Below the pieces are notes generated by a model. The model saw only the letters and a list, made by a program, of their open reading frames with translations, was not told where the DNA came from and did no database searches. Below, piece after piece: positions 1 through 14,275 of a stretch of DNA of 64,000 bases (position 1 is the stretch's first letter; every line of letters starts with the position of its first letter). Position numbers and translations under genes: made by a program. Source of the stretch: Puffinus mauretanicus (lineage: Eukaryota; Chordata; Aves; Procellariiformes; Procellariidae); assembly GCA_023333565.1 (NCBI GenBank), contig JAJKFH010001480.1, positions 1,550,001 to 1,614,000 of the forward strand. Reading direction: 5' to 3'.

Positions 1-3000
1 TGGGTACCCGAATAAGACCAGGGCTAACACGTTATTCATGATATGGCTGGCCATCTAGTCGTCAACAAAATGCATGAGTCAGTAATATTAGGAGGGTGGG
101 TGGCCCAGAAGAGAAGAAAAAAAACTTGAGTACTACATTGATAAAGGTTTGCATTGGGAAGCTACTGGTGAGGAAGAGAGGATTTCAAAAGGACTGTTAT
201 TGTCACAGTCTTTCTGGATAACAGAGTGTATTGACAAAGATTTTACGAGCCCTTTACCTGCCTCTACCACAGTTACAGGACACTGCTTATATTACTAGAC
301 ACTAAATGGATGAAGCTCTTCCCAATTACATGAACATATTCCTGAACAGGAGTAGCCAAAACTAGGAGGAGGTAGAGAAAGCCCTTGTTAGTCTTATCAG
401 CATTTTACTGACTGCGTAAGAAAACAAACATGCCAGATGTATGAAACTACCCAGAGGTTTCAGATGTCACATCAAGCCCTGTCTACTGGAAAAAAAGAGT
501 TACACAGTTCAAAGCAAAAAGCAGCAAAAAGTTTGGCAAAAGCCAAAGAGAGACTGGGACTTAAGAAATATCATCTACAGATTTCTCACTACTATGAAGT
601 TACCTGAAATTTGACTCCTTAATCACTGCTCAAACAGCAAGAACCCACTGTTCAATATGATCATCTTCTAAAGCACAGGCTCCATTTCTTCTAAGGACAT
701 CTAAGTTCTCTTGCTGACAGCTAGGATTTGCCCAAAAGTGAGCACAAAGATTGCACTGCAGAATGCAGTCTGGCATATTGGCCTTCAGGGAACATAGGAA
801 GCAAAGCAAAAATTAATGATTGTCAGTCAACAACATATACAGACATCCTGAAGGGAAAGCCCCGAAGTGCAGGCCAACAAAATAAATCCCACAGCACACC
901 ACCAATCCCTATCTCTAAGGGCAGCAAGACAACATGCATAGTGCTACAAAAGATAACTAGAATCTTCCACGAGCTCACCCGAGACTTATAAAACATGGTC
1001 TGCTCTTATTTCCTCTTGTTACACCACAAACAAGGGGTTTATCCTTGTTTCCTGGTCCTTTAGTAGAACAGAAGACAATCTTGCTGTATTTTTTTGCCAC
1101 AGAATATTGCCTTAGGACAGTCTCTTGTTGAGATGCTTTCTATGAACAATTCCTGCCACTATTCCAATCCCATAAGTGAAAAGTGTTCACAAATAATCAG
1201 TGGTGCTTCCTGATTTCTTCAGTCGTGCCACAGCATTACTGTTACATCTCTACGGTTACCACCCAGCTTCCCACTGCCTTTATGCCTCGTGCATTCCCCA
1301 AGCCTGCGCAAAGCAGACAGAAGATGCTGCCTACTCAGGAGACTATTTTTATAACAATTCTGCAGTGTCACACACAATACAAGCAGGGGAGAATAGGGTT
1401 CATCAATTTTCCAGTTCCCTCAGAGATCAATTCTAAACTACCTTGACCACAACTGCATTCTCCTCCCCACTGAAAGAAAATAACTCTTCAACGCACACAT
1501 TCACCACTTGACCTTGTGCGCATAAAACTCACATGCTAGGGAAGAAAAAAAACACTTGAAAAACACAACAAGGCAATAATAAGAACAGGTACTCTGTCAC
1601 TGGGACATGGTAATGAGCAAAGGAAGTTTCTCAAGTAAATAAATGAAGGCATCAGATCCACACATAATATAGGCAAACTCTTTATTTTCTGTACTTCTAA
1701 CAAAAGACAGCTCCCTGGAAGTAAGAGTGGTGGCACTGCTCAAAATAGTATGCACCAGTACCAAAGAACATTGCATTACAAACAATCAAGGAAAAGATAC
1801 CAGCTTAGGACTGTCACATGAAACAAAAAAAAAAGGTAAATATAGTATATTTTTTTTTACTCAAGGAATATAGAAAGAGTTTACTTTCACACTCAGAGAA
1901 ATGTCCTGTGTCCCAGACACCCTTTGAAAAACATTATTTCTGGAAACTGAACCCAGTAACTTTCTCCCTTCAAAACAGAACTTTCTCAGTGCTTTTTCTT
2001 GACAAAAAGGCAATCTGGTTTAGCCATTTGTATCCAAAACTTTTCAATAATAATAATGTTAGATTTTATGTATACATCAGCATCAAGGAGACCTAATTGG
2101 CTGACATGCAGTGAATATCCCTAAGTTTGTCTTCCCTGACTTAAAGAAATCCTTGCCTCTGTTCCTGCGCTCCCTCTTGGAATTGCCATTTGAAAATGAA
2201 AAGCCACAACGTGCACTGATGAAGTGAATCACCATATCATAGAGGGCACATCTCTAGCCACTACAATAGAAATTACACCATAAGCAGTTTAAATTATTAT
2301 ACAGATGATGTGACTTTCTGAAAGGTCTCACGTGGTATGTCCATATTAGCCTTTTAGTTTGAATAAATGTGAAATATGTTCATCTGATTCGTGTGATGAA
2401 GTGTGACCTTCTGTCCTACATACCCTTGTATGACCACAAGCCTAAGTCTAGCAGAGTGGTTAATGTATATAGTATGTATATAGTTCCTGCTTCTTGCAAA
2501 AGCCACTTAGTGAACATTCTGGTATAGTAAATGAATTTACTAACTTTTTAGAAAAGGGGGGATTGATAGAGGGAACTAACACTTAAGGGTTAATAACAGA
2601 GCCATTGTCTAGCCTAAGCTATAAATTAACTAACAATTCCTGACTAAGATCTCACCATGGTACATCCTCCCACTTGATAAGAGCGGACAGGCCTTGAGCT
2701 GGCTCGGTAGGCCTCCTATGTAACAGCTGTGACGAGATAAGTGTCCTATGTAAATCACTAACAATAAACAACTGTGAAGGGATAAGTGTTAAAGGACAAG
2801 ATAACCCGATGCCCCGTTACATTCCAAGAGTCGAGGAACTGATGAGTTAATTAAATGACCATATATAGACAAAGGAAGCCCAGAGTTCAACTAAGGGACA
2901 CAGTGAAGAAGACTATGAACGACCACTGGAGAGGAAAAGACCCTAACCCTAATTTTACTGCGCATGCTTGGACTATGTAAATGACTTTTGGAACTCATTT

Positions 3001-6000
3001 TAATACGAAGCGGGGACAGGTCATGCATATGTATAGGCATATTACAAAATTATATGAATATGTAATGTTTTACTGTACATATTGATGATGAGTGCCACAT
3101 TATGGTGTGTGTCCTGGTGGAGCGGAGACTCCCGGCACACCCAGCGCTGTTTGCTTGCCTCTATTCGTTTAATAAATTGTAAACTTAAATTGGAATCCTG
3201 TTTGGGACTGAATCATTTATAACAATAAAGAATGAGCTTTTGAAGTGAACCTCCCAAAATCCTTGGCTGCCTGATCACTGAGCAGTCTCTGAGCACCAGT
3301 GCTAGATTCCTTTCCGATGAAAATACACCAAAAGATGCGCTCAATAAGTGCACCTAGCACGGCCCAACCACTAACACATGCTCAGTCTCATCTCAGCTGT
3401 TGCACCTAAATCTTTAATTGCAGCTTTATCTTTAAAAAAAGTGATTTTTACTTTGATCATATCATCAGATGGAAAAACTCCATTGCAACACAAGGGTATT
3501 TATTTTGAAAGATGTAAAAATGATTTGCAATTAGAAGAGGAAAAAGTTTGGACAACCAGTAAAGTATTTTTCCTAATCCCAAGAGAAACAGACACAAGAT
3601 TATTTCATTAACCAAAAAACAAGGAAACAGGTTTACAGATGGACTAAAATACATCCCACCCCTGCAGATTTGAGAGCCCAAGGCTACCTTAATTAGAAAC
3701 TAGGAAAAAATCGCGAGGACTGAACAGAACTGCAGGAAATTAACTCACATACCACATGTGCTAACAGGCCAAAAGCCAGAGTAACCACAAATTCCTGAAC
3801 TGACACAGCACTTGGAGAGGGGGACCAAAATTTAAATGCACCCAGGGCACTGGCAGCTCACACACACTAAGCCTGTACACGCGGACGGAGATGTTACATG
3901 TCGGCTTCTCTACATCCTGCGAGCATCAGCCAGGCTGGCCCCTGAACGTGGCCAGATACGCCACTGAGGCTGCACAGCTTCAGCAGCCCAGAAAATCAGT
4001 TACCAGAGTGCTATAGGCAGATCAGAAAAAGGTCCGTGTGAGTGTTGGGGGAACAGAAGGAAGTGAAGCAAAAAGTTACAAAAATTAATTATACAAAACT
4101 TCTACTTCATGTTGTACATATAAAACAATTTCATTCTTTTCCTTTCAACAGGTGCCAGAGGCAGCGAACAATCTTAGCTAAACTCAAATGCCTGAGGAAA
4201 GCTAATTTTTTAAGTTGAGCAGCAATCTGGATGACCAGTCCCATGCTACAACAGACACTGTTACTGAAGAAAAAGCGATGACAAACCTAACTCTTAGTTT
4301 GTGCTACCATAGGCTCGCTTGTTCACAGCGATTGCACTGTTTATTAAATAAAACCAAAATGAAAGAAGACAGTAAAAATGAAGCGGTTAGCTGAAGAGCT
4401 CCTGAAATTATTTTAGGATGTCGGTTAAGTTTTAGAAATTTACACACAGGTCAAGATTTTTTGGCTGAAAATAATAGCGGGTGGTTCAGGCCATTTACTG
4501 GGCAACAGGGGCAGCTTTCTAGGGCAAAGTGTCTCACCCGCTTTATTCCCAGGCTATGAAACACGGAAGGGAATACAGGTCTGCTTAGCTAGACCACATG
4601 CACACAAAGCGATAGAGAGGCTCAGGACCTGACCTACAGCTTATGATCAGAATGGGCTCAGGTCATAAGTCCCATATTAACAAAGAACTGCTCTCACACT
4701 CACACATAAGTCTTAGCCAAAGTTTACCAGCTGAAATACAATCCCACATGGACACAGCACTGCTCCCCCTCTATGGACTGCAGAATGGGTCATAGGAAGA
4801 AAGACTCCTAAGATGGTAGCAAAAATACAGGTATACCAGCACTCATTGTGGAAGGAGGGGCAGAACGGGAAGGAAAGGAGCCTTCAGGGCTCATGACACA
4901 ACCAGAGGATACAGTATTTCAAAGATAAAACATCAGTTTTAAAGGCCAGATGCATCTCTTCACTATAAAAAACAAATAAAAGCAAAAGAAATCCTACCAA
5001 AACTACTGTACCATCCCAGAGTTCAGAAAACTTGGCAGGACAAGAAGAAGTTGAGTGTCTTTGCCACTACTGATGTGATTAAGCCCTTACCTTCCTTAGA
5101 CATGTTTGTTTATTAGACATGGAGTTTTAGGGAAAGCAGGAAGCTCTCCTTAGCAGGCACGTCTCACACCTGGAACCAAAGGCAGCAGACCAAGCCTTAG
5201 GAAGAGGTGATGTGGTAAGAAGTCATTGTGCTAGCACCTGAGAGCTGAAAAATGACATTAACTCACATACATTGCCAGCGAGACTGAGAAGGGAATGAAT
5301 TGTTTACACGCAGTGAAGAATAAAAGGAAAAACAGGAGAGGAAAAGAAAACACACTTTGAGAGTACAATGTATCTACAAAAAGGTATACATTACTATACA
5401 TGGTAGAAGAAAATAAACCAAGTGAGGTTACAAAAAGGGGAAATTAACACAAAAGAAAAGCAACAGTTTTCAAATTCACATACATTCCATGAAATGATAT
5501 CCCAGGCCTGGCATGCCTGCACTTAATTGTGTCACATGCATCCACTAAGGCTTTCCATGCAACCTCTGCCATAAAAGTTGAGTTGCACTGTGCCACTCAT
5601 GAATTCAGCTTTCATCCAGACACAGCTTTTGATTAGAGTTACTAGAGCTTCACAAGCAGACATTGTGTCTTGGCCACCTGTAGCCTGAAGAAGGCAAGAG
5701 AAAATGAAGGAAATTACTTATTTCAGATAAGTATAAGATGCTGAATTCAGCCCAAAAAGAGAAGAACTTGACCAAGTATGTGTCCTTGTTAACAGTCTCC
5801 AGACTGTGTCAAAGTACTACTTGGTCTATTTTGGCCTTGTAATATGTTCCCTGTTGGATTTCTTATGTATCGGAGAGATTGTTCTGCAGCATTTAGAAAA
5901 ACAATAATTGGGCTCTTGGCATTTATCTCTGAGGATTCTTGGGAACTTTCTTCTTGAGTTCTCAAAAAACATTCGATTTTGCTTCTTTCTAGAGCCCTTG

Positions 6001-9000
6001 AAGGGGTTATTACTACAAGACACAGTGTTTCGACTTTACCTAATCTGTGGTTCTTGAGGAACAGAAGGATTTACTTATAGTTTTAGATTCGTAAGAGTAC
6101 TTTCACCACAGTATAAATACTGGGCCATTTCAATAGCTAAAGAATACCTTTTATCTACAAAATCTTCTAAAAAAGTACAGCTAGGAAGCAAAAAAACAGA
6201 CTTATGGCTAGCTTATTACAACCACATTTTTAACCGTGCCTTGTAAATTGAGTATTTTTTGCTATAAAAACATCCACTACAAACTGGGAAACACTCATCA
6301 GCTTATTGTACACAACAGTAAACGTATGTATTACTTTAACTTGTACAAGCCCATTAATCACAGCATAGCCAAGCTATTAAAGCAAAAAAAGTCAACATCC
6401 GGATTTCTCCAAAAAGCCAAATATGTTGACTGATTACAATAATATGTGTTACTTGAGAAGGTTCATTAAAAATAGTTCCGTTATTCTTGACTCCTACTAT
6501 TCATGTTTAAATGTTTTCACCACCGAATTGCCAGTGCTTCAGGAAATTGTTACTGGGAAAAAGGCTGTCATAAACACACCATTTGGGGGGAGAGCAGTGA
6601 AAATTACCTACCTGTTACAGTGACTTTCTCCTAAGTAACAAAACCCACTCTTACATAATACCTATAAAGTAGCGAGAGAATCATTTGACTCTAACACAAC
6701 ATGGGGACAATGCCATGAGACACAACTGCCACATGGTAACACCAACCATGTAACTACCATCATCTCTTCATAGGCCAAGGGAGATGCTGTTGCTAATTTT
6801 ATTTCCTATTCACTTACCATTTCTGCCCTAAATAAATGAATCCACTCCTTGAAACTCAACAACAAAACCTTCAAGTCCTTCACTGTCACCGATGAGTTGG
6901 CATGAGCCATAATATAAATAGAGCAATGAGTTTTCCTGAGTATATTCAAGTTTACCCCTTCTTGCCCTCATTCAGAGTTGGGATACCTGAGTCCCCAGGC
7001 GGTTTCATTCACTCCATAGCTATACTACCATGCCTTAAAGAAAAATAATCTGCCCACATAATTCCTGCTCAAAGGTTCCCTTCACACTTTTTGCCCTCGA
7101 CAATGTGGCAGCCACTTGCCATCTCTGGAACATGGAACAGCCACCAAGCTGCCAGCAAGAGAACACTGATTTAATTCATGCTGTGATTTTACCAATTCTG
7201 TCTTGTCAGTAAGCTTTAATAATCAGTCCCAATAAGCCTAAAATGTTAATCTACTAGAAAGTACCTAGTTTTAACCTATCAATATTATTCACATTTCAAG
7301 ATCACATAGAAATCACACCACAAAGTGGCTTCCATTGTTCCAGCCAGCTTAATTCGTTGCAAATAGAGTAAGCAAATAACAATAAGTGACGCCCTGTCCA
7401 AAAGGGGTTGAAATCTTAAAAAAACCAAACAAACAAAAAAAACCAAACAAAAAACCCACACACCAAAGCTGATATAGTTTAGGGAAAATTGTGAAATTCC
7501 ACCCTTCGTTCACCTGAGGAAAGTGGGATAGTGCAGTATCAGGAGGAGGACACTTTCTTCTAAGATGTTTCCAGGATGTTTTGAAGAACTGCCACAATCC
7601 CATTAGCAGTTACTCATATTACAGGTGCACATGTAAGCACACAAGCCCAAGAAGTAAAGGTTCTGGTCAACAAAGCAGCAGTATACAAATTGCAAGAATG
7701 CAAGACTTTCTTGCACAACACTTAGAAGCCTTTTATCAGCTTTTTACCTTTCATCTCTCATCCTTCTAACACGCTACTCCCTGCAGCGACACAGTATTTC
7801 CCATCAGTCAAAAAGGCAAGCGACTTGAACAAACAGTGCCCCAGACACTGATTGACAAGAAGCACCACATCCGGCACACAGTCCATCCAGCACAGGACAT
7901 CAGTAGGACAGACAAGGACACACACAGATGGTGATTAAAAGAAAACATAGGAGAAGGAGTGGAGATAAGAAAATCCATCCTGCCTACAGCAATACCTATT
8001 TTCTGTTAGAAACAAGACAAACAGATCTAGGCATCGCACAGTGGCAAAAATTATGGCCTGGACCTGAATACCTCCCTTAATATAGGAAAAAATAGATTAA
8101 CCAATCCCTCCCCTTACCCAAAAAAAACCCTAAGTGAAGTAAACGAAGAAAGGACTGAAAGTACATTTCATGAAAAAATGCTTCCTAGCAGCATCTAAAT
8201 TTGAAATTGCTTTTGGGAATGACACCTCGGCTCCCAGCCTCAATTAAGGATTCGATACTTCTAAACAAACATGCACTTGGCATCTGTTTCTCGTCTCTTT
8301 TCATTCAATTCTGAAATAACTGTAATGCCAGTAGCCAGACCTAATAAACAGGCTTTACTACCTTCAATCTCCACCTCTGTTCCTCATCGCTAAATTTTCT
8401 ATTACATGTTAAAATGCACTTCCATAAATAGTCTGGCAAACAGAAGATACAAAGAGTCTCTTTCAAATGAACACCTCTGCAGGGCACCAGAACTAAGCAC
8501 TGGATAGATCAGTGTTGAGATCATCTTCTAGTTTTCAGATAATAACAAATTATAGATTGCAATATTCTCTGATGATACCAGACATGACTATTTTGAAAAC
8601 ATACCATTTTTCATAAAACTGCTTTTGAAACATATTCTACTCTCTGTTCATTATTATTAAATTTATTAGAAAATTATTGGTATTAGAAAATACATTGTAA
8701 ACATTGCTATATTTGTTGGGCATCAAGAAATACATTAGTACAGTTTGGATACTATCTGAATTCAAAGTACTTTACTTTTGAGAAAGCATTTTAAACAGGT
8801 AATGTCAGCTTCTTTAGGGGAATATGGAGCATATAAAAATGCAATCAAGCAACTACACTGGCAGCAGAGCTGTCCTCTGCACACGACCCAATGCAGTTAG
8901 CTGGCATTACTGCATTTCTCAAACCTTTTGAAGCATCACAAATGGTGATGCTCGTACACTTCTCATACTGCTGAGATGTGACCACTTATGTTTTGTCTGA

Positions 9001-9946
9001 AATGGCAGAATCAAACACGCTTCCAAGCACCTTTCCCAGCCATTTCCCAGTCCAAGCTTCAAGCAAGATCCAAAGCCATACCACCCCTTCCCACTTGCCA
9101 GCCTGGACTTCTGTAGAAGGAAAACCTAGGCACACAGATCAAAAAGAAACCATGACGTTATCGAAACAGAACACGATTCCAGTTTATGATGTGGCACACA
9201 TTCAGGGTCAGGTTAGCTACCGCCGATGACTCCTCTGTCACTAGGCAACTAGGGGGAGAAATAAATGGCCTGTACAGCTCTGAACATACACTGTCCAAAA
9301 AGAGAACAATATTACAAAATACAGCACCTCCCTGAAAACTGAAAATGCTCATTTCAGAAATATAAAACTATATATAATAAGTAACGTACTAAGACATCTA
9401 AACCCACTTAATTTTAAAGAAATCATTATTTCAATCTACCTTACTTAAAAAGCAGAGTGAGAATTACAAACCTTATTGCTAAAGTGTTCAAAATAATTAT
9501 GTTCAAAGCAGACTACTCCTTCATCTAGTACAAGTCAGCCTCATGCTAGGAAAATGACAAATACAATAAAAACTGTCCACTTACATTCTAGTCACATATA
9601 CAGAATGACCAATTCATATCATCACTGACAGTTTGGTACATGTTGTCACCAAAGACATTTGATTTTGGTTAATCTCAGAATATTTATGATAGCCTTGAGA
9701 ATGCAGGAAGTTCTTTAAAACAAATATCATACAAAATTTGGATCAGTAACAAAAAAAGAAAACATTTTGAAAGAATGACAAAGCACAGGGGAAAAGAACT
9801 ATTGCGCAGCCAATAGTTTCAAAACCGAACACCCACTTGTAACTGGCAACGTTTAAGTCATAGAGAACAAAAATGCCTGCCCAGAAATGACATGTGAACT
9901 ACAGGCTGAAATGTGAGTCACAGGGAGAGAAGAGAAAAATGCTTAC
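1..9946 (-). other. CPQ: CPQ intron 3 (partial, runs off the left end)
   Basis: This is sequence downstream of the donor at 9946-9945 on the minus strand. Apart from the LTR at 2368-3224 it is AT-rich, with only short open frames on either strand and no recognisable exon. An A/C-rich tract lies at about 7418-7460. The intron end is not reached. Confidence 0.7.
2368..3224 (+). mobile_element. Endogenous-retrovirus LTR (solo or 3' LTR remnant)
   Basis: The right end is clear: a TATA box ATATATAG at 2861-2868, AATAAA at 3171-3176, then a U5-like stretch ending TTTATAACA at 3224. The left end is ambiguous. The sequence ATAAA precedes TGTGAAATATG at 2368 and is repeated after 3224, which would make an 857-bp LTR with a 5-bp target duplication. 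Alternatively, a polypurine tract GAAAAGGGGGGAT at 2551-2563 is directly followed by TGATAGAGGG, as expected where internal sequence meets the start of a 3' LTR; the LTR would then be 661 bp. No gag, pol or env frame is seen on either side. Confidence 0.65.
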
Positions 9947-10154
9947 CTATAAATAGAAAAAGCAGCAATGGATCTAATGAGGGATGCCACTGCTCCAACT
10001 TTAGCAGCTTCCACTGCTCCCTGTGATCTGTATCGCACAGTTTTGCCATAATTGATGAAAGGTTCGTTGTAGACAACAATCTTCCCCTTGGCCTCCTGAG
10101 CTCTTTTGTGCAGTTCATCAAAAGAGGCTACCACTATGACTTCCGCCGTAATTC
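9947..10154 (-). CDS. CPQ: CPQ second coding exon (central, protease-associated-like segment)
   Basis: This 208-bp exon continues CPQ. The acceptor is CTTTCAG (AG at 10156-10155) and the donor is TATAG|GTAAGC (GT at 9946-9945). It opens with GA, which completes the glycine codon begun in the upstream exon. It then has 68 full codons and ends with AG of a split codon. Recognisable stretches are ITAEVIVVASFDELHKRA, AKGKIVVYNEPFINY, YRSQGAVEAAKVGA and SLIRSIAAFSIY, all typical of CPQ; they correspond to protein residues 144-211. In CPQ this part lies between the N-terminal region and the metal-binding catalytic core and belongs to the protease-associated-type insert. Length and phase agree with the upstream exon, so both are read as functional. 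The next exon is not in the window. Confidence 0.95.
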
Positions 10155-10724
10155 CTGAAAGAAAGTATTACAGTGGCTGTAACACTGCTTTCCTACAACT
10201 CTCCTACAGCCAGTTTTAACAGACAGAAAAGCACAGACGGTGCAGAACACAAGAAATCAGATTTAACTTCTTACTGGAAAAGGAAGACTATGTGAAAAGC
10301 TTCATCAGGGATTGATACAAAACAGCTGTAATATCACCCTGAACCAAGTACACACAGTTCTGTAAACTACGCTATCAGGTTGGTATTAAAACATAACTTG
10401 AAGGGCAAGAACAATACACGGGGGGAATTCTGTTCTCTGCATGTGCTTTAATGCCTCACTGCAATCATTTATAGTACAAAAACATTTGCAAAAGCTGCCT
10501 ATGGGATTAATAAAAAAAGATAGTAATCTTTTAATGGAATTGTTTTGATATGTTGCTAAACAACTTAACATAAGACAACTGAAGTACATATTTTTAGACT
10601 GAAACACTTACAAAAATTATTTAATCCATAAACGAAATTAAATTAAAGCTCTGCAGTTTCAACAAAATTTGCAGTATGCTTATAAATAAGTCTTCATATT
10701 TAATTCAGGAGAATACCACAGTTC

Positions 10725-13700
10725 TACTGGATGTCCTTCTGGGAGTTTTCCCAGGAACCTATCTTTCCCAGTTATGATACAGAGAACACAGTCCATCCCA
10801 ATCCATCCCACTCCTACCAGTCTGATGCCAGTGCCAGCAATAGATGCCCAGAGCCCGAAGAAGGATCACAGGTCAGCAGAGAGCACCTGAAGAGCAGCAC
10901 AAAGGAACCCCAGCCAGTAAGACAGCTTCACCGGGGGCCCAGCTTAAATGCCTCTATGCAGACGCACGTAGCATGGGGAATAAACAACAGGAGTTAGAGA
11001 CATGCACACGCCTGCAGGGATACAATCTTATTGGCATCACGGAGACGTGGTGGGATGGCTCCTATGACTGGAGTGTCGGGATGGAGGGATACAGGCTCTT
11101 TAGGAAGGACAGGCAGGGGAGACAAGGAGGGGCTGTCGCCCTCTATGTCAATGTGTCATGGTTTAACCTGGCAGGCAGCCAAATACCATGCAGCCACTCG
11201 TTCACTCCCCCCGCCCCCCCGCAGTGGGACGGAGAGAGAATCAGAAGGGTAAGAGTGAGAAAAACTCATGGGTTGAGATAAAGACAGTTTAATAGAACAG
11301 AAAAGGGAAAATAATAATAATAATAATGATAGAATATACAAAATGAGTGATGCACAATGCAATTGCTTACCACCTGCACTGACCGAAAACCAAGTAGCGA
11401 TCGCTACTTCCTGGATCACTATTCATATAGTGAGTATGATGTCACATGGTATGGAATACCCCGTTGGCCAGCTGGGCCAGCTGTCCTGGCTGTGGTCCCT
11501 TCTCCCAGTCTATCTTGGTAGCAGAGGATAGTTGTCCTTGACAAGGTACTTAGCAACAACTGAAAACATCAGTGTATTACCAACATTCTTCTCATACTAA
11601 ATCCAAAACACAGCACTAGGAGGAAATTTAACTCTATCCCAGCCAAAACCAGGACACAATGACCAGCTGGAGTGCATGGAGCTCTGCCTGGGGACAGATG
11701 AGGAGCCGACCGAGAGCTTATGGGTCAGGATTAAAGGGAGGGCAGGGACAGGTGACATTACGGTGGGGGTCTGCCATAGGCCACTTGACCAGGAAGACCC
11801 GAGCAGATGAGGCCCTCTATAGACAGATAGGAGCAGCCTCACATTCACAAGCCCTGGTCTTCACGGGGGACTTCAACCACCCTGATATCTGTTGGAGGGA
11901 CAACACAGCAGGGCATAAGCAATCCGGGAGGTTCCTGGAATGCGTTGATGATAACTTCCTTCTCCAACTGGTAGAGGAGCCAACGAGGAGAGGTGTTATG
12001 CTGGACCTTGTTCTCACCAACAAGGAGGGGCTGGTGGGGAATGTGAAGCTCAAGGGCAGCCTTGGCTGTAGTGACCATGAAATGGTGGAGTTCAAGATCT
12101 TTAGGGCACCGAGAGGGGCGCACAGCAAGCTCACTACCCTGGACTTCAGGAGAGAAGACTTTGGCCTCTTCAGGGACCTGTTTGGCAGAGTACCATGGGA
12201 TAAAGCTCTGGAGGGAAGAGGGGCCCAAGAAAGCTGGTTAATATTCAAGGACCACTGCCTCCAAGCTCAGGAGCAATGCATCACAACAAAGAGGAAGTCA
12301 GGCAAAAACGCCAGGAGGCCTATATGGATGAACAAGGAGCTCCTGGGCACACTCAAACACAAAAAGGAAACCTACAGAGGGTGGAAGCAAGGACAGGTAG
12401 CCTGGGAGGAACACAGAGAAATTGTCTGAGCAGCCAGGGATCAGGTTAGGAAAGCTAAAGCCCTGATAGAATTAAATCTGGCCAGGGACGTCAAGGGCAA
12501 CAAGAAAAGATTCTGTAGGTACATCAGGGATAAAAGGAAGACTAAGGAAAATGTGGGCCGTCTCCAGAACGAAACAGGAGACCTGGTTACCCGGGATATG
12601 GAGAAGGCAGAGGTACGCAATGACTTTTTTGCCTCGGTCTTCACCAGCAAGTGCTCGAGCCTCACCGCCCATGCTGCAGAAGGCAAAGGGACTGGGAGAA
12701 TGAAGAGCCGCCCACTGTAGGAGAAGATCAGGTTTGAGACCTGAAGATGCACAAGTCCATGGGACCCGATGAGATCCATCCTCGGGTCCTGAAGGAACTG
12801 GTGGATGAAGTTGCCAAGCCACTATCGATCTTATTTGAGAAGTCCTGGCAGTCCAGTGAAGTTCCCACTGACTGGAAAAGGGAAAACATAACCCCCATTT
12901 TCAAAAAGGGAAAAAAAGGAAGACCCGGGGAACTACAGGCCAGCCAGTCTCACCTCTGTGCCTGGGAAGATCATGGAACAGGTCCTCCTAGAAGCTATGC
13001 TAAGGCATATGGAGGACAAGGAGGTGATTCGAGACAGCCAGCATGGCTTCACCAAGGGCAAGTCTTGCCTGACCAACCTAATGGCCTTCTATGATGGAGT
13101 GACTACGTCAGTGGACAAGAGAAGAGTTACAGATGTCATCTATCTGGACCTCTGTAAGGCCTTTGACACGGTCCCCCACAACATCCTTCTCTCTGAACTG
13201 GAGAGGTATGGATTTGATGGGTGGGCTGTCCAGTGGGTGAGGAATTGGTTGGACGGTCACATCCAGAGGGTAGTGGTCAATGGCTCAATGTCCAGATGGA
13301 GATCGGTGATGAGTAGTGTCCCTCAGGGGTCTGTATTGGGACCGATACCGTTTAATATCTTCATCAATGACATAGACAGTGGGATCAAAGGCACCCTCAG
13401 CAAGTTTGCAGATGACACCAAGCTGAGTGGTGTGGTTGACATGCCTGAGGGACAGGATGCCATCCAGAGGGACCTGGACAAGCTCGAGAAGTGGACAACC
13501 TCATGAGGTTCAACAAGGCCAAGTGCAAGGTCCTGCACCTGGGTCGGGGCAATCCCCGGTATCAATACAGGCTGGGGGATGAAGGGATTGAGAGCAGCCC
13601 TGCCAAGAAGGACTTGGGGTACTGGTGGACGAAAAACTGGACATGAGCCAGCAATGTGCGCTTGCAGCCCAGAAGGCCAACCGAATCCTGGGCTGCATCA

Positions 13701-14275
13701 AAAGAAGCGTGGCCAGCAGGTCAAGGGAGGTGATTCTGCCCCTCTGCTCTGCACTGGTGAGACCCCACCTGGACTACTGCATCCAGCTCTGGAGTCCTCA
13801 GCATAAGACAGACATGGACCTGTTGGAGCCGGTCATGAGGAGGGCCACAAAAATGATCGGGGGATGGAACACCTCTCCTATGAAGAAAGGCTGAGAGAGT
13901 TGGGGTTATTCAGCCTGGAGAAGAGAAGGCTTCGGGGAGACCTTATTGTGGCCTTTCAATACTTAAAGGGGGCTTATAAGAAAGATGGCGGCAAACTTTT
14001 TAGCAGGGCCTGTTGCGACAGGACAAAGGGGAATGGTTTTAAACTAAAAGAGGGTAGATTTAGACTAGATATAAGGAAGACATTTTTCACAATGAAGGTG
14101 GTGAAACACTGGAACAGGTTGCCCAGAGAGGTAGTAGATGCCCCATGGAAACATTCAAGGTCAGGTTGGACAGGGCTCTGAGCAACCTGATCTAGTTGAA
14201 GATGTCCCTGTTCATTGCAGGGAGAGTTGGACTAGATGACCTTTAAGGCTCCCTTCCAACCCAAACTATTGTATG
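10725..14275 (+). mobile_element. CR1 LINE copy D, decayed and interrupted by a solo LTR
   Basis: This CR1 is recognisable from the endonuclease start (CLYADARSMGNKQQELE, ITETWWDGSYDWS) through [18 protein letters not shown], the RT segments [38 protein letters not shown] and FADDTKLSG, to a C-terminal [21 protein letters not shown] and a 3' end with GGACTAGATGACCTTTAAGG. Several frameshifts and stops (near 12430, 12720, 12930, 13505, 13620 and 13870) break the ORF. The endonuclease part is split by the 503-bp LTR at 11154-11656. The 5' boundary near 10725 is approximate. It lies antisense to CPQ in intron 2. Confidence 0.9.
11154..11656 (-). mobile_element. Solo endogenous-retrovirus LTR nested in CR1 copy D
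   Basis: The insertion is 503 bp with inverted termini TGTC...GACA and is flanked by a perfect 5-bp target duplication, CAATG (11149-11153 and 11657-11661). On the minus strand it begins TGTCCTGGTTTTGGCTGGG, the start of a very common bird LTR family, has a TATA-like CACTATATGAA, a polyadenylation signal ATTAAA and a short TAA microsatellite, and ends GGTTAAACCATGACA. No internal viral sequence is present, so it is the product of LTR-LTR recombination. CR1 D coding sequence resumes directly after it. Confidence 0.9.

Noticed and set aside
2368..3224. A full endogenous provirus around the LTR
   Set aside because: No gag, pol or env reading frames and no second LTR occur on either side in the neighbouring kilobases.
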